Notes under the pieces: generated by a model | What the model was told of the DNA's origin: nothing | Databases searched by the model: none | What the model saw: the letters and a program-made list of their open reading frames with translations, nothing else | In this document: positions 43,177 to 52,707 of the stretch, in pieces | Position numbering within the stretch: position 1 is the stretch's first letter | Layout of the letters: each line of letters opens with the position of its first letter | DNA from: Metapseudomonas boanensis | GTDB lineage: Bacteria > Pseudomonadota > Gammaproteobacteria > Pseudomonadales > Pseudomonadaceae | Length of the DNA stretch: 64,000 nt | Direction: 5' to 3' | NCBI RefSeq assembly: GCF_018704125.1 | Contig: NZ_JAGTIS010000002.1 | Location: 1-64,000, forward strand | Position numbers and translations under genes: made by a program

Positions 43177-44127
43177 ATGAAGTCCGTCGCTGTAATGTTG
43201 TTCCAAGACCTGTTGCTACTCGATGTGGCAGGGCCGGTAGAGGTCTTTTCCATTGCCAACCGCTACCTGGATCCGGCGAATCGCTACGAGATAATTACAA
43301 TCGGCTCGGATGGCCTGCGTGTGTGCGCATCCAATGGAATAGCGCTTACCGCTGACACGCTCATTGAAGACGCGCCCGACACCTACGACGTATTGCTGGT
43401 GCCAGGCGGACCAGGTGCATATAACCAGGAGTTTCCACGGTTGCAGTGCTGGTTGCGTACCGTGGCTCCCCAGGTCAGATCCCTGGCATCTATTTGTACC
43501 GGCGCCTTCATCCTGGGGCAGGCTGAGCTACTGGACGATCGTCGCGTCACCACCCACTGGAAGTACATCGAACGGTTAGCCAAGCGCTTCCCCAAGGCGA
43601 AAATCGAAACGGATCAGGTCTTCGTCAGAGACGGTAACCTGATCACCTCTGGCGGAGTCACGACCGGGATCGATCTGGCATTGTCCATTGTGGCGGAGGA
43701 TCACGGAAAGGAGATTGCGCTCTCAGTCGCCAAAGTGCTGCTGGTGGTGATGAAGCGCCAGGGCGGGCAGATGCAGTTCAGCCCTCTGGTCAGCACAGCA
43801 GCCAAGGATGACTCTCCCATCTCCAAGGTTCAGCAGTACGTGCTGGACAATGTGACCGAGGACTTCAATGTCGAGCGGTTGGCTTGCCTCGCGGCCATGA
43901 GTCCGCGTCACTTCTCCCGGGTATTCAGCCGCGATATGAACATGCCCCCCATGGAGTTCGTTCAGCGCGCACGCATTGACCGTGCCCGCAACCTGCTGGA
44001 GACCAGCAAAATCCCGCTGAAGACGGTGGCCTATCGCAGCGGCTTCGGCAGCGTGCGGCAGATGCGCGCACTGTTTAGCGACAAGCTCGGACTCACGCCC
44101 ACGCAATACCGGCACCAGTTCAGCTGA
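43177..44127 (+). CDS. GlxA-family transcriptional regulator (DJ-1-like plus AraC domains)
   Basis: A 316-residue regulator. Residues 1-195 form a DJ-1/PfpI-like domain (SVAVMLFQDLLLLDVAGPVEV, LLVPGGPGAYN) with the elbow cysteine in LASICTGAFILGQAELLD. Residues about 215-316 are an AraC helix-turn-helix pair (VERLACLAAMSPRHFSRVFS and TSKIPLKTVAYRSGFGSVRQMRALF). Such proteins sense small nitrogen compounds such as betaines or arginine derivatives. It points toward the truncated STAND gene 223 bp downstream; a relic of the same gene pair lies at 57.7-57.85 kb. Confidence 0.92.
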   Translation: MKSVAVMLFQDLLLLDVAGPVEVFSIANRYLDPANRYEIITIGSDGLRVCASNGIALTADTLIEDAPDTYDVLLVPGGPGAYNQEFPRLQCWLRTVAPQVRSLASICTGAFILGQAELLDDRRVTTHWKYIERLAKRFPKAKIETDQVFVRDGNLITSGGVTTGIDLALSIVAEDHGKEIALSVAKVLLVVMKRQGGQMQFSPLVSTAAKDDSPISKVQQYVLDNVTEDFNVERLACLAAMSPRHFSRVFSRDMNMPPMEFVQRARIDRARNLLETSKIPLKTVAYRSGFGSVRQMRALFSDKLGLTPTQYRHQFS

Positions 44128-44350
44128 ATACGCGATGTCCGTATAGCGTCGCTGATTGGCCGTCTACGCCCCCTCTCAGGCGTTGTCCGGTTGTGAATGA
44201 CTGACATCCAATGGGAAAACCTTGACGTGGAGGGGTTCTCGATCTCGGGCGGGATAGCGCTGCGTGTAGTTGGCGGCGGTGAACCTGGCCGGGTGTTTCG
44301 ACTCTTGTGATGACGTGAACGAACTCAGAACTATCCAGACCGATGTGGTG

Positions 44351-45796
44351 ATGGAATTCGGCCCCTTCCACTACTACGTCCAACGTCGCCTGATTCTGCA
44401 GGGAGATCGACCGCTGCGGCTGGGTAGCCGGGCCTTGGATATCCTCCACTTACTGCTCGAACATGCGGGCAACGTAGTCAGCAAGGAGACTATCCTGGCG
44501 CGCGTCTGGCCGACGACGGTAGTCGAGGAAATTAACCTTCGGGTACATATCGCCGCCCTACGCCGCGCCCTATCCGACGGCAAAGGCGGCAAGCACTACA
44601 TTGCCAATATCCCGCAGCGCGGCTACAGCTTCATCGCCGACGTACAGCTGACCTCCGCCGATGAATTGGCACCACATGAACCGAACGGCAAGCCGCTGCA
44701 CAATCTGCCGGGACGACTGTCGCCAATCTTTGGGCGTGATGCCGTCGTCGACGAGCTGATCCGCAAGTTACCGACCCGGCGTCTAATGACGCTGGTCGGG
44801 GCAGGCGGGATGGGTAAGACGACCATCGCGCTGCGCCTGGCCGAGCTGTTGTTGCCGCACTACCACGATGGCGTCTACCTCATCGACCTCAGTGTCCTGG
44901 TCGATCCAACGCTGGTCGCGGCCAAGGTTGCCCGCACACTAGGCCTTGCGCCGCTCAGCGAGCACGACCCGTGTGACCTGGGTCGCTATCTGAATTCCCG
45001 CCATTTACTGCTAGTGCTGGACAACTGCGAGCATCTGATCGAGAACTGCGCCGCGCTGATCGAAGGCCTGCTCAGGAACGCTCCGCGCCTGACCATCCTG
45101 GCGACGAGCCGTGAGCCGCTACTGACTGATGGTGAGTGTGTACAACGGCTGGATGGGTTGACTATTCCACCGAGATCGTTGGCGCTCGAGGCAGCCATTG
45201 GCTGTTCGGCCGTCCAACTGTTCGTCGCTCGGGTAGAGGCGCACCTGCCGGGTTTTGTCCTGCGTGAGCAGGATGTCGCTGTGGTCATCGAAATTTGCCG
45301 GCGGTTGGACGGCATCCCGCTGGCAATCGAACTAGCCGCCGCCCAGGTCGGGATGTTGGGCCTGCGCGGCCTACTGGGGCAACTGGAGCACTGCCTGCAA
45401 CTGCTGACCCACGGGCGCAGGACGGCGGCGTCACGTCATCAGTCTCTGCGGGCGACGCTGGATTGGAGCTATGCGCTGCTCAGTCCGTCCGAGAGAACCG
45501 TGCTGCAAAGGTTCTCGGTGTTCAAGGCGGCACTCTCGCTGGATATGGCGCTCAGCCTCATCAACTGCATGCAACTCCAAGAGGCGCAGGTGTTCGAGGC
45601 CATTACCCAGCTGGTGGCCAAGTCCTGGTTGGAGGTGGAGATGATCGACTCGGTGGTGCACTACCGATTGCTAAACACCTCGCGTACCTACGCGCTGGAG
45701 ATGCTCAGGGGCAGCGACGAGAATCGACAGGTCCTGCAGCGTTATGCCGGACATAAGAACATGCGGGTGATCCAAGGCGGCTACAAGCAATCTTGA
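44351..45796 (+). CDS. winged-helix/STAND ATPase regulator, C-terminally truncated paralog
   Basis: A 481-residue protein from the ATG at MEFGPFHYY; TTG and GTG starts up to 27 codons earlier are possible, none with a good ribosome site. Residues 1-95 are an OmpR-type winged helix (LGSRALDILHLLLEHAGNVV, VEEINLRVHIAALRRAL, YIANIPQRGYSF). Residues about 120-430 are a STAND NTPase: Walker A VGAGGMGKTT (150-158), Walker B LLLVLDNCEHL (219-229), ILATSREPLL, and RRLDGIPLAIELAAAQ. It ends shortly after the winged-helix lid; the TPR-like sensor of its neighbour is missing. Its stop is 6 bp from the stop of the full-length paralog. Confidence 0.85.
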   Translation: MEFGPFHYYVQRRLILQGDRPLRLGSRALDILHLLLEHAGNVVSKETILARVWPTTVVEEINLRVHIAALRRALSDGKGGKHYIANIPQRGYSFIADVQLTSADELAPHEPNGKPLHNLPGRLSPIFGRDAVVDELIRKLPTRRLMTLVGAGGMGKTTIALRLAELLLPHYHDGVYLIDLSVLVDPTLVAAKVARTLGLAPLSEHDPCDLGRYLNSRHLLLVLDNCEHLIENCAALIEGLLRNAPRLTILATSREPLLTDGECVQRLDGLTIPPRSLALEAAIGCSAVQLFVARVEAHLPGFVLREQDVAVVIEICRRLDGIPLAIELAAAQVGMLGLRGLLGQLEHCLQLLTHGRRTAASRHQSLRATLDWSYALLSPSERTVLQRFSVFKAALSLDMALSLINCMQLQEAQVFEAITQLVAKSWLEVEMIDSVVHYRLLNTSRTYALEMLRGSDENRQVLQRYAGHKNMRVIQGGYKQS

Positions 45797-45802
45797 GGTT
45801 GC

Positions 45803-48667
45803 TCAGACAGACGCGGCGAGCGCCGCGCATTTGTCGAGCAGTTGCCTCGCCGCCAGCAGGTCTGGGGTGGTGAAACCCTCCGTGAAACGCCCGAACACAC
45901 GCTTGAGCAGCGCGTGGGCGTCCTGCCAGCGGCCTCGTTGCTGCCATAGACGTGCGAGGCTGCAGGCAGCGCGGAGCTCCCAGGCCAACGCGCCTTGGTC
46001 ACCGGCGATGTTCAGCGCCCTGGCCAGGAGCGCCTCGGCTCCGTCCAGGTCCTGAACTTCACCGTTAAGCAGGGCCTCGGCCTCGACGCGTAACACTTCC
46101 GCCGTGACCCAGCCGGCCTGTCCGGATCGTGCGCGTGCGAGCAACGTGTCATCGGCATAGCCAGGGTTCAGGGTAACCATAATGTCTTTGATCAGGCCGT
46201 CGCCAGGCAACGCTGGCTCGTTCCCTAGAGACACTCCAGGGGTCAAAGTTTCGCGTGCGTAATGCTGGGCCCAGCCAAGGAACATGTTCATGGAAAGCTC
46301 GCGAGTCTGCTCTAGCAGCAACTCGAGCAAATCGCGGCTGGCTTCGGCGTTGCCGTTGTAACGGGCGATCACCCAGGCTGATAGCGCCAGCGTGTAACAC
46401 AGGGAGGTTCGATGCTCACGGCGCTTGGCCACATCAACTGCCTGAAGCGCCCGTTGCCAGGCCTGCTCAGGGAAGCCCTGCAGCCAAAGGATGCGAGCCA
46501 ACAGAGTAAGGGCTGCGACCTCCTGGTCGTACTGCACTCCAAAGCCGTTTGTATAGTTGCCAGCAGACGGGGCCCGTACAATTTGTGTAAGCGCAGCGAT
46601 AGCATGCCGCTTCGCCTGCAACTGGTTGCCGGCGAAGTGCTGGGCCAGACCGCTCAATCGCTGCAAACTCAGCGCCATTTCGGGGCCGTCACGCAGGCTA
46701 AGGCGGTCAAAGTGGCGAGTCTGCTCGAGTGCAGCCTGGTAGTCAGCCCGACACAGATTGACCGCCATCAGCCCCGACGCGGCCATGAGTTGACCGGTCA
46801 GGTCCTGGCAGCGCTCAGCCAGTCGCCCCGCACTGACGAAAGCGTCGATTGTGTCCTGCGTGCCGCCGCGGGCGTGGTACCAGGCGCTGCCTAACACGAG
46901 TTTGAGCTTCACTTGCAGAGCTGGGCAGGGTTGCTCATCGGCCTGCAGCGCGGCCAGTGCCTTGACCACATAGCGGCTGTGCTCCTTGAGAAGGGACAGC
47001 TCCTGCCAAAGTGGTGTCGAGCAGGCTGTGAGGTGAATGGCGAGCGCTTCATCACCTGGCGACGCGAAACTCCAGTCGAGCGCTGCACACAGATCATCCA
47101 AGTGCGTTGCGAAGCGCCTGATCCACTGTCGTTCAGGCGTGACAACCCACTCCTGATGGGCCTGGTTCATCCAGGCCAGGCAGTAGTGTGCGTGCCGTCG
47201 GCGCACAACCTCCTCTTCTGCCGCAGCGCGCAGCCTTTCCAACGCGTAGGTGCGAGTCGTATCCAGCAAGCGGTAATACGACTGCTCGTCGCCAACGTCC
47301 GCGTTCACCAGCGACTTGGCCACCAACTGACCCAGCGTTATGCACAGCTGCGGCGCGACTTGGTCGTCCCCCATCAGTGCAGCAGCGGCGTCCAGGGTAA
47401 AGCTGGCGGGGAACACACTTAGCCGACGCAGGCAGGCCTTCTCATGTTCCGGAAGAAGTTCATGGCTCCATTCCAAGGTAGCGCGCAGAGTCTGCTGGCG
47501 GGCGGGAGCGGTACGCCGCCCCCGGCTGAGCAAACGAAAACAGTTGGCCAACTGCGAAAGCACACCGGTCAGGCCCAAGGCGCCAAGTTGTGCGGCGGCC
47601 AACTCGATAGCCAGGGGAATGCCGTCCAGGCGTCGGCAGAGTTCGGCGGCTAACGGCAAGTCGCTGTCGCTCAGCTCGAACCGGCCCTGGCTGTCGACGG
47701 CCCGCTCCAATAGCAGCTGTAGCGCAGGGAAACCCATCGCCTGCGCTTGCGTCATGGCTGAAGTGGCTGGCGGGCAGGCAAGGGGGCCGAGGCGATACAC
47801 CTGCTCCCCCTCTGCGCGCAGGACCTCGCGACTGGTGGCCAGGACGTCGAGGCGTGGAGCCGATCTGAGCAGTGTTTCGGCGAAGTCGGCTACCGCGTCG
47901 ATCAGGTGTTCGCAATTGTCCAGGACCAGCAGCATATGCCGATCACGCAGGTAGCCGGCCAACTGGGGCATGAGTTCCTCGCCGTGCAGAGGCACGTGGA
48001 GCGCAGCGGCAAGAGTCGAAGGTAGCTGCTCCGCTTTGTCGAGCGGCGCCAGGTCAAGTAGTCGGACGCCCTGTGGGTAGTTCGCCAAAAGCCGATCTGC
48101 GACATGCAGCGCCACCGTGGTCTTGCCAATTCCCCCTGGCCCCACCAAGGTGACAAATCGCCGTTGGCGCAGTTGCCGAACCAGACTCTCGACTACCTCG
48201 CCGCGTCCGATCATGGGGCTCAGGCGCGGAGGAAGGTTGTGTTCCGGCATCCTGATCGTATCCTCCGCCGGCTCCTGCCAGGAGACCGGGGCAACCAGGC
48301 AGTAGCCGCGCAGGGGAATGGTCGCGATATAGCGCTGGCCTTCTCGGTCATCCCCAAGGGCCTTGCGCAGGGCGGCAATATGCACCCGCAAATTGATCTC
48401 TTCGACGACATTGTCGGGCCATACCCGAGCGATCAGTTGCTCCTTGCTAACCGCGCTACCAGCGTGCTCCAACAAGACCAGCAGGATGTCTAATGCACGA
48501 CTGCCCAAATGCACGGGGCGGCCGTCAGCCAGCACCAGGCGCTTGTGAACGAGCACGTGGTAAGCGCCGATGCGAGCCACACGAGCGGCCGCACCAGTTA
48601 TCGGCTGCTGGACCTCCCCTACTGCTGGATTGGCTCCGACCAGGTCGGCAATTCCGTCTAACACCAT
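45803..48667 (-). CDS. full-length winged-helix/STAND ATPase regulator with TPR-like sensor
   Basis: A 954-residue regulator starting at MVLDGIADLVG; longer starts up to 47 codons upstream are possible but lack a ribosome site. An OmpR-type winged helix (LGSRALDILLVLLEHAGSAV, VEEINLRVHIAALRKAL) is followed by the NTPase (Walker A VGPGGIGKTT, Walker B MLLVLDNCEHL, VLATSREVLR, RRLDGIPLAIELAAAQ) and a roughly 400-residue helical repeat region (for example ALSLQRLSGLAQHFAGNQL). STAND proteins bind a ligand through the repeats, exchange ADP for ATP, and oligomerise. It diverges from the hydrolase operon, with tandem hexamers between them that suit its winged helix. Confidence 0.87.
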   Translation of the reverse strand: MVLDGIADLVGANPAVGEVQQPITGAAARVARIGAYHVLVHKRLVLADGRPVHLGSRALDILLVLLEHAGSAVSKEQLIARVWPDNVVEEINLRVHIAALRKALGDDREGQRYIATIPLRGYCLVAPVSWQEPAEDTIRMPEHNLPPRLSPMIGRGEVVESLVRQLRQRRFVTLVGPGGIGKTTVALHVADRLLANYPQGVRLLDLAPLDKAEQLPSTLAAALHVPLHGEELMPQLAGYLRDRHMLLVLDNCEHLIDAVADFAETLLRSAPRLDVLATSREVLRAEGEQVYRLGPLACPPATSAMTQAQAMGFPALQLLLERAVDSQGRFELSDSDLPLAAELCRRLDGIPLAIELAAAQLGALGLTGVLSQLANCFRLLSRGRRTAPARQQTLRATLEWSHELLPEHEKACLRRLSVFPASFTLDAAAALMGDDQVAPQLCITLGQLVAKSLVNADVGDEQSYYRLLDTTRTYALERLRAAAEEEVVRRRHAHYCLAWMNQAHQEWVVTPERQWIRRFATHLDDLCAALDWSFASPGDEALAIHLTACSTPLWQELSLLKEHSRYVVKALAALQADEQPCPALQVKLKLVLGSAWYHARGGTQDTIDAFVSAGRLAERCQDLTGQLMAASGLMAVNLCRADYQAALEQTRHFDRLSLRDGPEMALSLQRLSGLAQHFAGNQLQAKRHAIAALTQIVRAPSAGNYTNGFGVQYDQEVAALTLLARILWLQGFPEQAWQRALQAVDVAKRREHRTSLCYTLALSAWVIARYNGNAEASRDLLELLLEQTRELSMNMFLGWAQHYARETLTPGVSLGNEPALPGDGLIKDIMVTLNPGYADDTLLARARSGQAGWVTAEVLRVEAEALLNGEVQDLDGAEALLARALNIAGDQGALAWELRAACSLARLWQQRGRWQDAHALLKRVFGRFTEGFTTPDLLAARQLLDKCAALAASV

Positions 48668-48790
48668 GTGCGAATACCTGTGTCTGTCGAGTGACGGGCT
48701 GCTATGGCTCGCGACACTAATTCCCGACATGGTGCTGGGACGTTTACAGCGGTGCAAGAGCGCAATGACGAAAGCGTGACCCGTCGGCGA

Positions 48791-48816
48791 GACAACGAGG
48801 ATTAACAAGCATTAAC
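48791..48816. promoter_or_regulatory. tandem hexamers at 10-bp period (putative STAND-regulator operator)
   Basis: GACAAC (48791-48796), ATTAAC (48801-48806) and ATTAAC (48811-48816) follow each other at an exact 10-bp period. OmpR-type winged helices usually bind such direct repeats on one face of the helix. The site lies between the divergent full-length STAND gene (124 bp from its start) and the exported hydrolase gene (107 bp). The same arrangement, with four hexamers, is at 57210-57245. Confidence 0.6.
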
Positions 48817-48922
48817 TCGCCCGAATGGTCGGGTAAGGCCAAAGATGTCGTCCCAGACGACGTGCACCCGAGGCCACCACCTGGAGGTGGTATCTCGCTC
48901 AATCATTAAGGGGAGACAGATC

Positions 48923-49939
48923 ATGAGCCTGCCGAGAAGCCTTATCGTCACTGCACTTGGCCTTGCCAGCAGCCTTACCTTGGCGGCCGGGAGCCCCGGG
49001 GTTGAGCAGGACACCCAGAACTTTCTCGAGGCCCTGGAAGCGGGTGGCGGTAAGCCGCTGGAGCAGATGACCGCCCAGGAGGCTCGTGCTGTTCTGGTCG
49101 GTGCACAGGCCTCGGTCAAAGTCGACCTTTCCGGAATCCGCACTGAGGAAAAGACCATCCAAGCGAGTGGTCAGCCGATCAAACTGACCATCGTTCGCCC
49201 CGAAGGGGCCGTAGGCAAGCTGCCGGTGTTCATGTTCTTCCATGGCGGCGGCTGGGTCCTCGGCGACTACCCGACGCACGCACGCCTGATTCGCGACTTG
49301 GTAATGAACTCCGGGGCGGTCGCTGTCTACGTCGATTACACCCCGTCGCCCGAGGCTCACTACCCCACCGCGATCAATCAGGCCTATGCCGCCACACGCT
49401 GGGTAGCCGAGCATGGCGAGGAGTTATCGGTCGACGCTTCGCGCCTGGCGGTAGCCGGCAACAGCGTCGGCGGCAATATGGCGGCGGTGGTGAGTCTGAT
49501 GGCCAAGGAAAAGGGCACCCCGCAAATCCGCTTCCAGGCCCTGCTTTGGCCGGTAACGGACGCCAACCTGGAAACCGCCTCCTACAACCAGTTTGCCCAA
49601 GGCCATTTTCTGACCAAACCGCTGATGAAGTGGTTCTGGGACAGCTACACCACCGACAACCAGCAACGCGCAGAAATCCATGCCTCGCCTTTGCGTGCTT
49701 CGCTCGAGCAGCTTCAGGGATTGCCACCCGCACTGATCCAGACGGCCGAGTTCGACGTGCTGCGCGACGAGGGCGAAGCCTACGCCCGAAAGCTCGACGC
49801 CGCCGGCGTCACGGTGACCGCCACCCGGTACAACGGAATGATCCACGACTTCGGCCTACTCAACCCACTGTCGCATATCAGCGGCACGCATTCGGCCATG
49901 CTGCAAGCTGGAACGGAGCTGAAGAAACACCTGCAATAG
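48923..49939 (+). CDS. exported alpha/beta-hydrolase of the HSL family
   Basis: A 338-residue secreted esterase-like enzyme, starting after GGGGAG. A signal peptide (LIVTALGLASSLTLAAG) ends near residue 22. The oxyanion motif is FMFFHGGGWVLGDY, the nucleophile elbow AVAGNSVGGNMAAV (Ser in GNSVG), the acid in QTAEFDVLRDEG, and the catalytic His in NGMIHDFGLLN. It hydrolyses an ester or amide in the periplasm; the substrate is unknown. It heads an operon with the ABM-membrane gene, a broken oprD and an MFS gene, downstream of the tandem-hexamer site. Confidence 0.9.
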   Translation: MSLPRSLIVTALGLASSLTLAAGSPGVEQDTQNFLEALEAGGGKPLEQMTAQEARAVLVGAQASVKVDLSGIRTEEKTIQASGQPIKLTIVRPEGAVGKLPVFMFFHGGGWVLGDYPTHARLIRDLVMNSGAVAVYVDYTPSPEAHYPTAINQAYAATRWVAEHGEELSVDASRLAVAGNSVGGNMAAVVSLMAKEKGTPQIRFQALLWPVTDANLETASYNQFAQGHFLTKPLMKWFWDSYTTDNQQRAEIHASPLRASLEQLQGLPPALIQTAEFDVLRDEGEAYARKLDAAGVTVTATRYNGMIHDFGLLNPLSHISGTHSAMLQAGTELKKHLQ

Positions 49940-50092
49940 AGCGTTTATCCAACGGGACCAGCAGTTGCTGAAAGTTTTCACAACCCTGGTGACCTACGGG
50001 CCTAGCGTCATTGCTTTCGGTCGGTGCGTTGCCGGCCCCCTGGGCAAAGCGATCTGGATCTATTGAGGTGTGGACCACCGCAGGACCTTCCA

Positions 50093-50632
50093 ATGGACGA
50101 ACTCGGCATAGTCACATTGATCGTGCGCCACAGGATCAAAGCGGGGCAGGAAGATGCGTACGAGCAATGGCTACGGCGCACCACCCGCATCGCCAGTACC
50201 TACCCGGGCCATCAGGGGGTAAACGTGATACGCGATCTGGATCGATTTGTTTGCGTGCTGCGCTTCGCCGGTACTCATGAGCTTCAGTGCTGGCTGGACT
50301 CCAATGAGCGTAGGCACCAGGTCAACGAGGTAGCGCCGCTGCTGATCGAAGGCGACCAGACCGAAACCGATACCAGCCGTGAGTTTTGGTTTGCCCCGAG
50401 CTCCGCGGTGCCACCGGCGCGCTGGAAACAAGCCTGCATCACCTTTCTGGTGATCCTGCCCCCGAGCCTCTTGGTGCCACTGTTGTGGCAACCGGTGTTC
50501 ACTCGGCTACCGTGGCTAGGAGGTTATGTCCTGAGCAATGTGCTGATCACGCTGAGCATCGTTGTCTTGGTCGTATACCTGCTGATGCCCAAAGTCACCG
50601 CCCTATTCGCCGCCTGGCTAAACCCGAGTTGA
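50093..50632 (+). CDS. ABM-domain membrane protein (COG3224-like), copy 1
   Basis: A 179-residue protein. Residues 1-100 form a dimeric alpha/beta-barrel (ABM) domain: GIVTLIVRHRIKAGQEDAYEQWL and GHQGVNVIRDLDRFVCVLRF. Two membrane helices follow, ACITFLVILPPSLLVPLLW and GGYVLSNVLITLSIVVLVVYLL. It is clearly paralogous to the gene at 56553-57116, with the same WKQAC-TFLVILP and PWLGGYV wording. The combination occurs in COG3224 proteins, whose function is unknown; the ABM fold often binds small hydrophobic or quinone-like compounds. Confidence 0.82.
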   Translation: MDELGIVTLIVRHRIKAGQEDAYEQWLRRTTRIASTYPGHQGVNVIRDLDRFVCVLRFAGTHELQCWLDSNERRHQVNEVAPLLIEGDQTETDTSREFWFAPSSAVPPARWKQACITFLVILPPSLLVPLLWQPVFTRLPWLGGYVLSNVLITLSIVVLVVYLLMPKVTALFAAWLNPS

Positions 50633-50654
50633 GAGAGGGAGCAACCCATGAGGA

Positions 50655-51045
50655 ATGACGAGACTGATCCTCGGCGCCGTAATCCTCTTGCCAGCCATTC
50701 GGTACGCGGCGTGGCAGCGGTGACGCAATCTAGTTGGCCAACTCGATCAACTGCGTCGACTTCAACGAGCAGCACGAGCGCTCGTGGCAAGCCCGCTATG
50801 CTCTCAATCTCGCCGCGCTCAGCGTTCCCGGCCTGACCTTCATGGTCCGCCAGCGACACCGCCCTGCCGCTACAAGGCAAGGAAGGACGCCATTGGGAGC
50901 GCTATATCGGCCTGAGCCACGTCCTCACTTCCGACCCTACGAAAGACCACTCCTTGTCTCTTTCCCACCTTACAACGCATAAGCCGGGGCCGACGTCGAA
51001 AGCCTCAACGTGATCCCGTAATATCCCCTGAAAGGTTGGCTCTGA
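50655..51045 (+). pseudogene. oprD-family porin gene with large internal deletion
   Basis: An ATG at 50655 opens a signal peptide (MTRLILGAVILLPA) that soon hits a stop. From about 50734 the sequence codes the C-terminal strands of an OprD porin: ANSINCVDFNEQHERSWQAR, LSVPGLTFMVR, then GKEGRHWERYIGLSHVL and, frameshifted, DVESLNVIP. These match the intact porin at 62575-63927 piece by piece. The final YPLKGWL-stop is preceded by TAA where the intact gene has GAA. About three quarters of the gene is missing. Its TGA lies 2 bp before the MFS start, so it was once part of this operon. Confidence 0.88.
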
Positions 51046-51047
51046 TC

Positions 51048-52634
51048 ATGCCCCAATCGACCCTCTCCCCCTGGAGCCCACTGCGCCAAACCACCTTCCG
51101 CTGGCTGTGGCTGGCAAGTGTCGCTTCGAACATCGGCACCTGGATGCATGAAGTTGGCGCCGGGTGGTTAATGACTTCGTTGTCCGCCAGTCCGATGAAT
51201 GTGGCGTTGGTCCAGGTCGCCGGCTCCGCACCGATGTTCTTTCTTGCGCTGCCGGCCGGGGCTCTGGCGGACATCGTTGACCGACGACGCTTTCTGTTGC
51301 TCGTGCAGATGTGGATGGCTCTGGTGGCCATGACTCTGGCGCTCCTGACACTGGGTGGGCTGATCACGGTACCGCTGCTGTTACTGCTGACCCTCGGCAT
51401 GGGCATCGGTACGGCCTTGATGATGCCTGCCTGGTCGGCACTTACCCCTGAGCTTGTAGGCAGGGCCGAGCTACCGGCCGCCATCGCCCTGTCCAGCGTC
51501 GGGGTCAACGTGGCGCGCGCCGTCGGCCCGGCAATCGCCGGAGTACTGGTCAGTCTTAGCGGACCTTGGGCCACCTTTGCCCTCAATGCCTTGTCGTTCT
51601 TCGCAGTGATCTCGGTACTTTTTTTCTGGCGTCGTGAAGTTGCCCCAGCGGTCATGCCAGCTGAGCGACTGTTCGGAGCGATGCGTGCCGGCTGGCGCCA
51701 CAGTCGTGCCTCTGAGCCGCTGCAAGCAGTACTGGTCCGCGCCTTCGCATTTTTCTTCGGCGCCAGCGCCGGCATGTCGCTGCTGCCGCTGATCGTGCGG
51801 ACCGAGCTTCATGGCAGCGCAACTGACTTTGGTCTACTACTCGGCTGCGTCGGCGTCGGTGCAGTAGCCGGGGCCACGCTGCTGCCACACCTGCGCCCGC
51901 GTATTAGCGCCGACTGGCTGGTTGCACTGGCCAGCCTGCTGTACGCGCTGGTGATAGTCGCCCTGGCTTTCGTGCGCGACCTGCGCCTGCTGATCCCGGT
52001 AATGCTGCTTAGTGGCGGAGGTTGGATCGCGGTGCTGTCGAGCCTGCAGATAGCGGCACAGACCTCGGTGCCGAGTTGGGTCAGAGCACGGGCGCTGTCG
52101 GTGTACATACTGGTGTTTTTTGGCAGCATGGCCGCCGGCGGCATGCTCTGGGGCTTCGTCGCCAGTCACAGCTCGATCCCTCTGGCGCTCTGTGCCGCAG
52201 CCGCAGCCCTGTTGCTGGGTAGTGGCGCCACAGCTTGGTTCAAGCTGCCGGTTACCGACGCGGAAGACCTGGCGCCCTCGTTGCATTGGCCCATGCCGAT
52301 GCAGGTCGCCGACCAGGATCCGGATCGCGGGCCTGTGATGGTCACCCTCGAGTACGACATCGCCCCTGAGCATTGGTCGGCCTTTCAGGCGGCCATGGCA
52401 GAGGTGCGACGCATGCGCCAGCGCAACGGTTCGTTTTCCTGGGGGCTCGTGCAGGACGCGGAGAATCCGCGTATTTGGTCTGAGTTTTTCTTCGACGAAT
52501 CCTGGCTCGAACACCTGCGCCACCACAACCGGGTCACTCGCGCCGAGCAGCGTATCGAGGCCAGGGCCAGGCGCTATCAGACCGAAGGCATCGTGATTCA
52601 GATCCGCCACCGGTTATCCGGACAGGCAGGCTGA
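51048..52634 (+). CDS. MFS transporter fused to a C-terminal ABM-like domain
   Basis: A 528-residue protein. Residues 1-400 form an MFS_3/EntS-like transporter with about 12 helices (FRWLWLASVASNIGTWMHEV; GALADIVDRRRFLL is the cytoplasmic loop-2 motif). Residues about 425-520 are a soluble dimeric alpha/beta-barrel (VMVTLEYDIAPEHWSAFQAAM, RIWSEFFFDESWLEHLRHH). This fusion is known in the MFS_3 family. The ATG at 51048 is used; the TTG 12 bases earlier overlaps the dead oprD. It is the last gene of the hydrolase operon and may export the product or a signal. Confidence 0.87.
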   Translation: MPQSTLSPWSPLRQTTFRWLWLASVASNIGTWMHEVGAGWLMTSLSASPMNVALVQVAGSAPMFFLALPAGALADIVDRRRFLLLVQMWMALVAMTLALLTLGGLITVPLLLLLTLGMGIGTALMMPAWSALTPELVGRAELPAAIALSSVGVNVARAVGPAIAGVLVSLSGPWATFALNALSFFAVISVLFFWRREVAPAVMPAERLFGAMRAGWRHSRASEPLQAVLVRAFAFFFGASAGMSLLPLIVRTELHGSATDFGLLLGCVGVGAVAGATLLPHLRPRISADWLVALASLLYALVIVALAFVRDLRLLIPVMLLSGGGWIAVLSSLQIAAQTSVPSWVRARALSVYILVFFGSMAAGGMLWGFVASHSSIPLALCAAAAALLLGSGATAWFKLPVTDAEDLAPSLHWPMPMQVADQDPDRGPVMVTLEYDIAPEHWSAFQAAMAEVRRMRQRNGSFSWGLVQDAENPRIWSEFFFDESWLEHLRHHNRVTRAEQRIEARARRYQTEGIVIQIRHRLSGQAG

Positions 52635-52707
52635 ATTATCGCAACCTGATGAACAGCTACGCGGCGCTGACCAACTTACAGCTGGCGTCTGGCTAACCCT
52701 GTCCAGT

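Noticed and set aside
52635-52700. Possible C-terminal fragment of an outer-membrane efflux protein (NYRNLMNSYAALTNLQLASG)
   Set aside because: The match to TolC/OprM-type endings is too vague over 20 residues to support a call.
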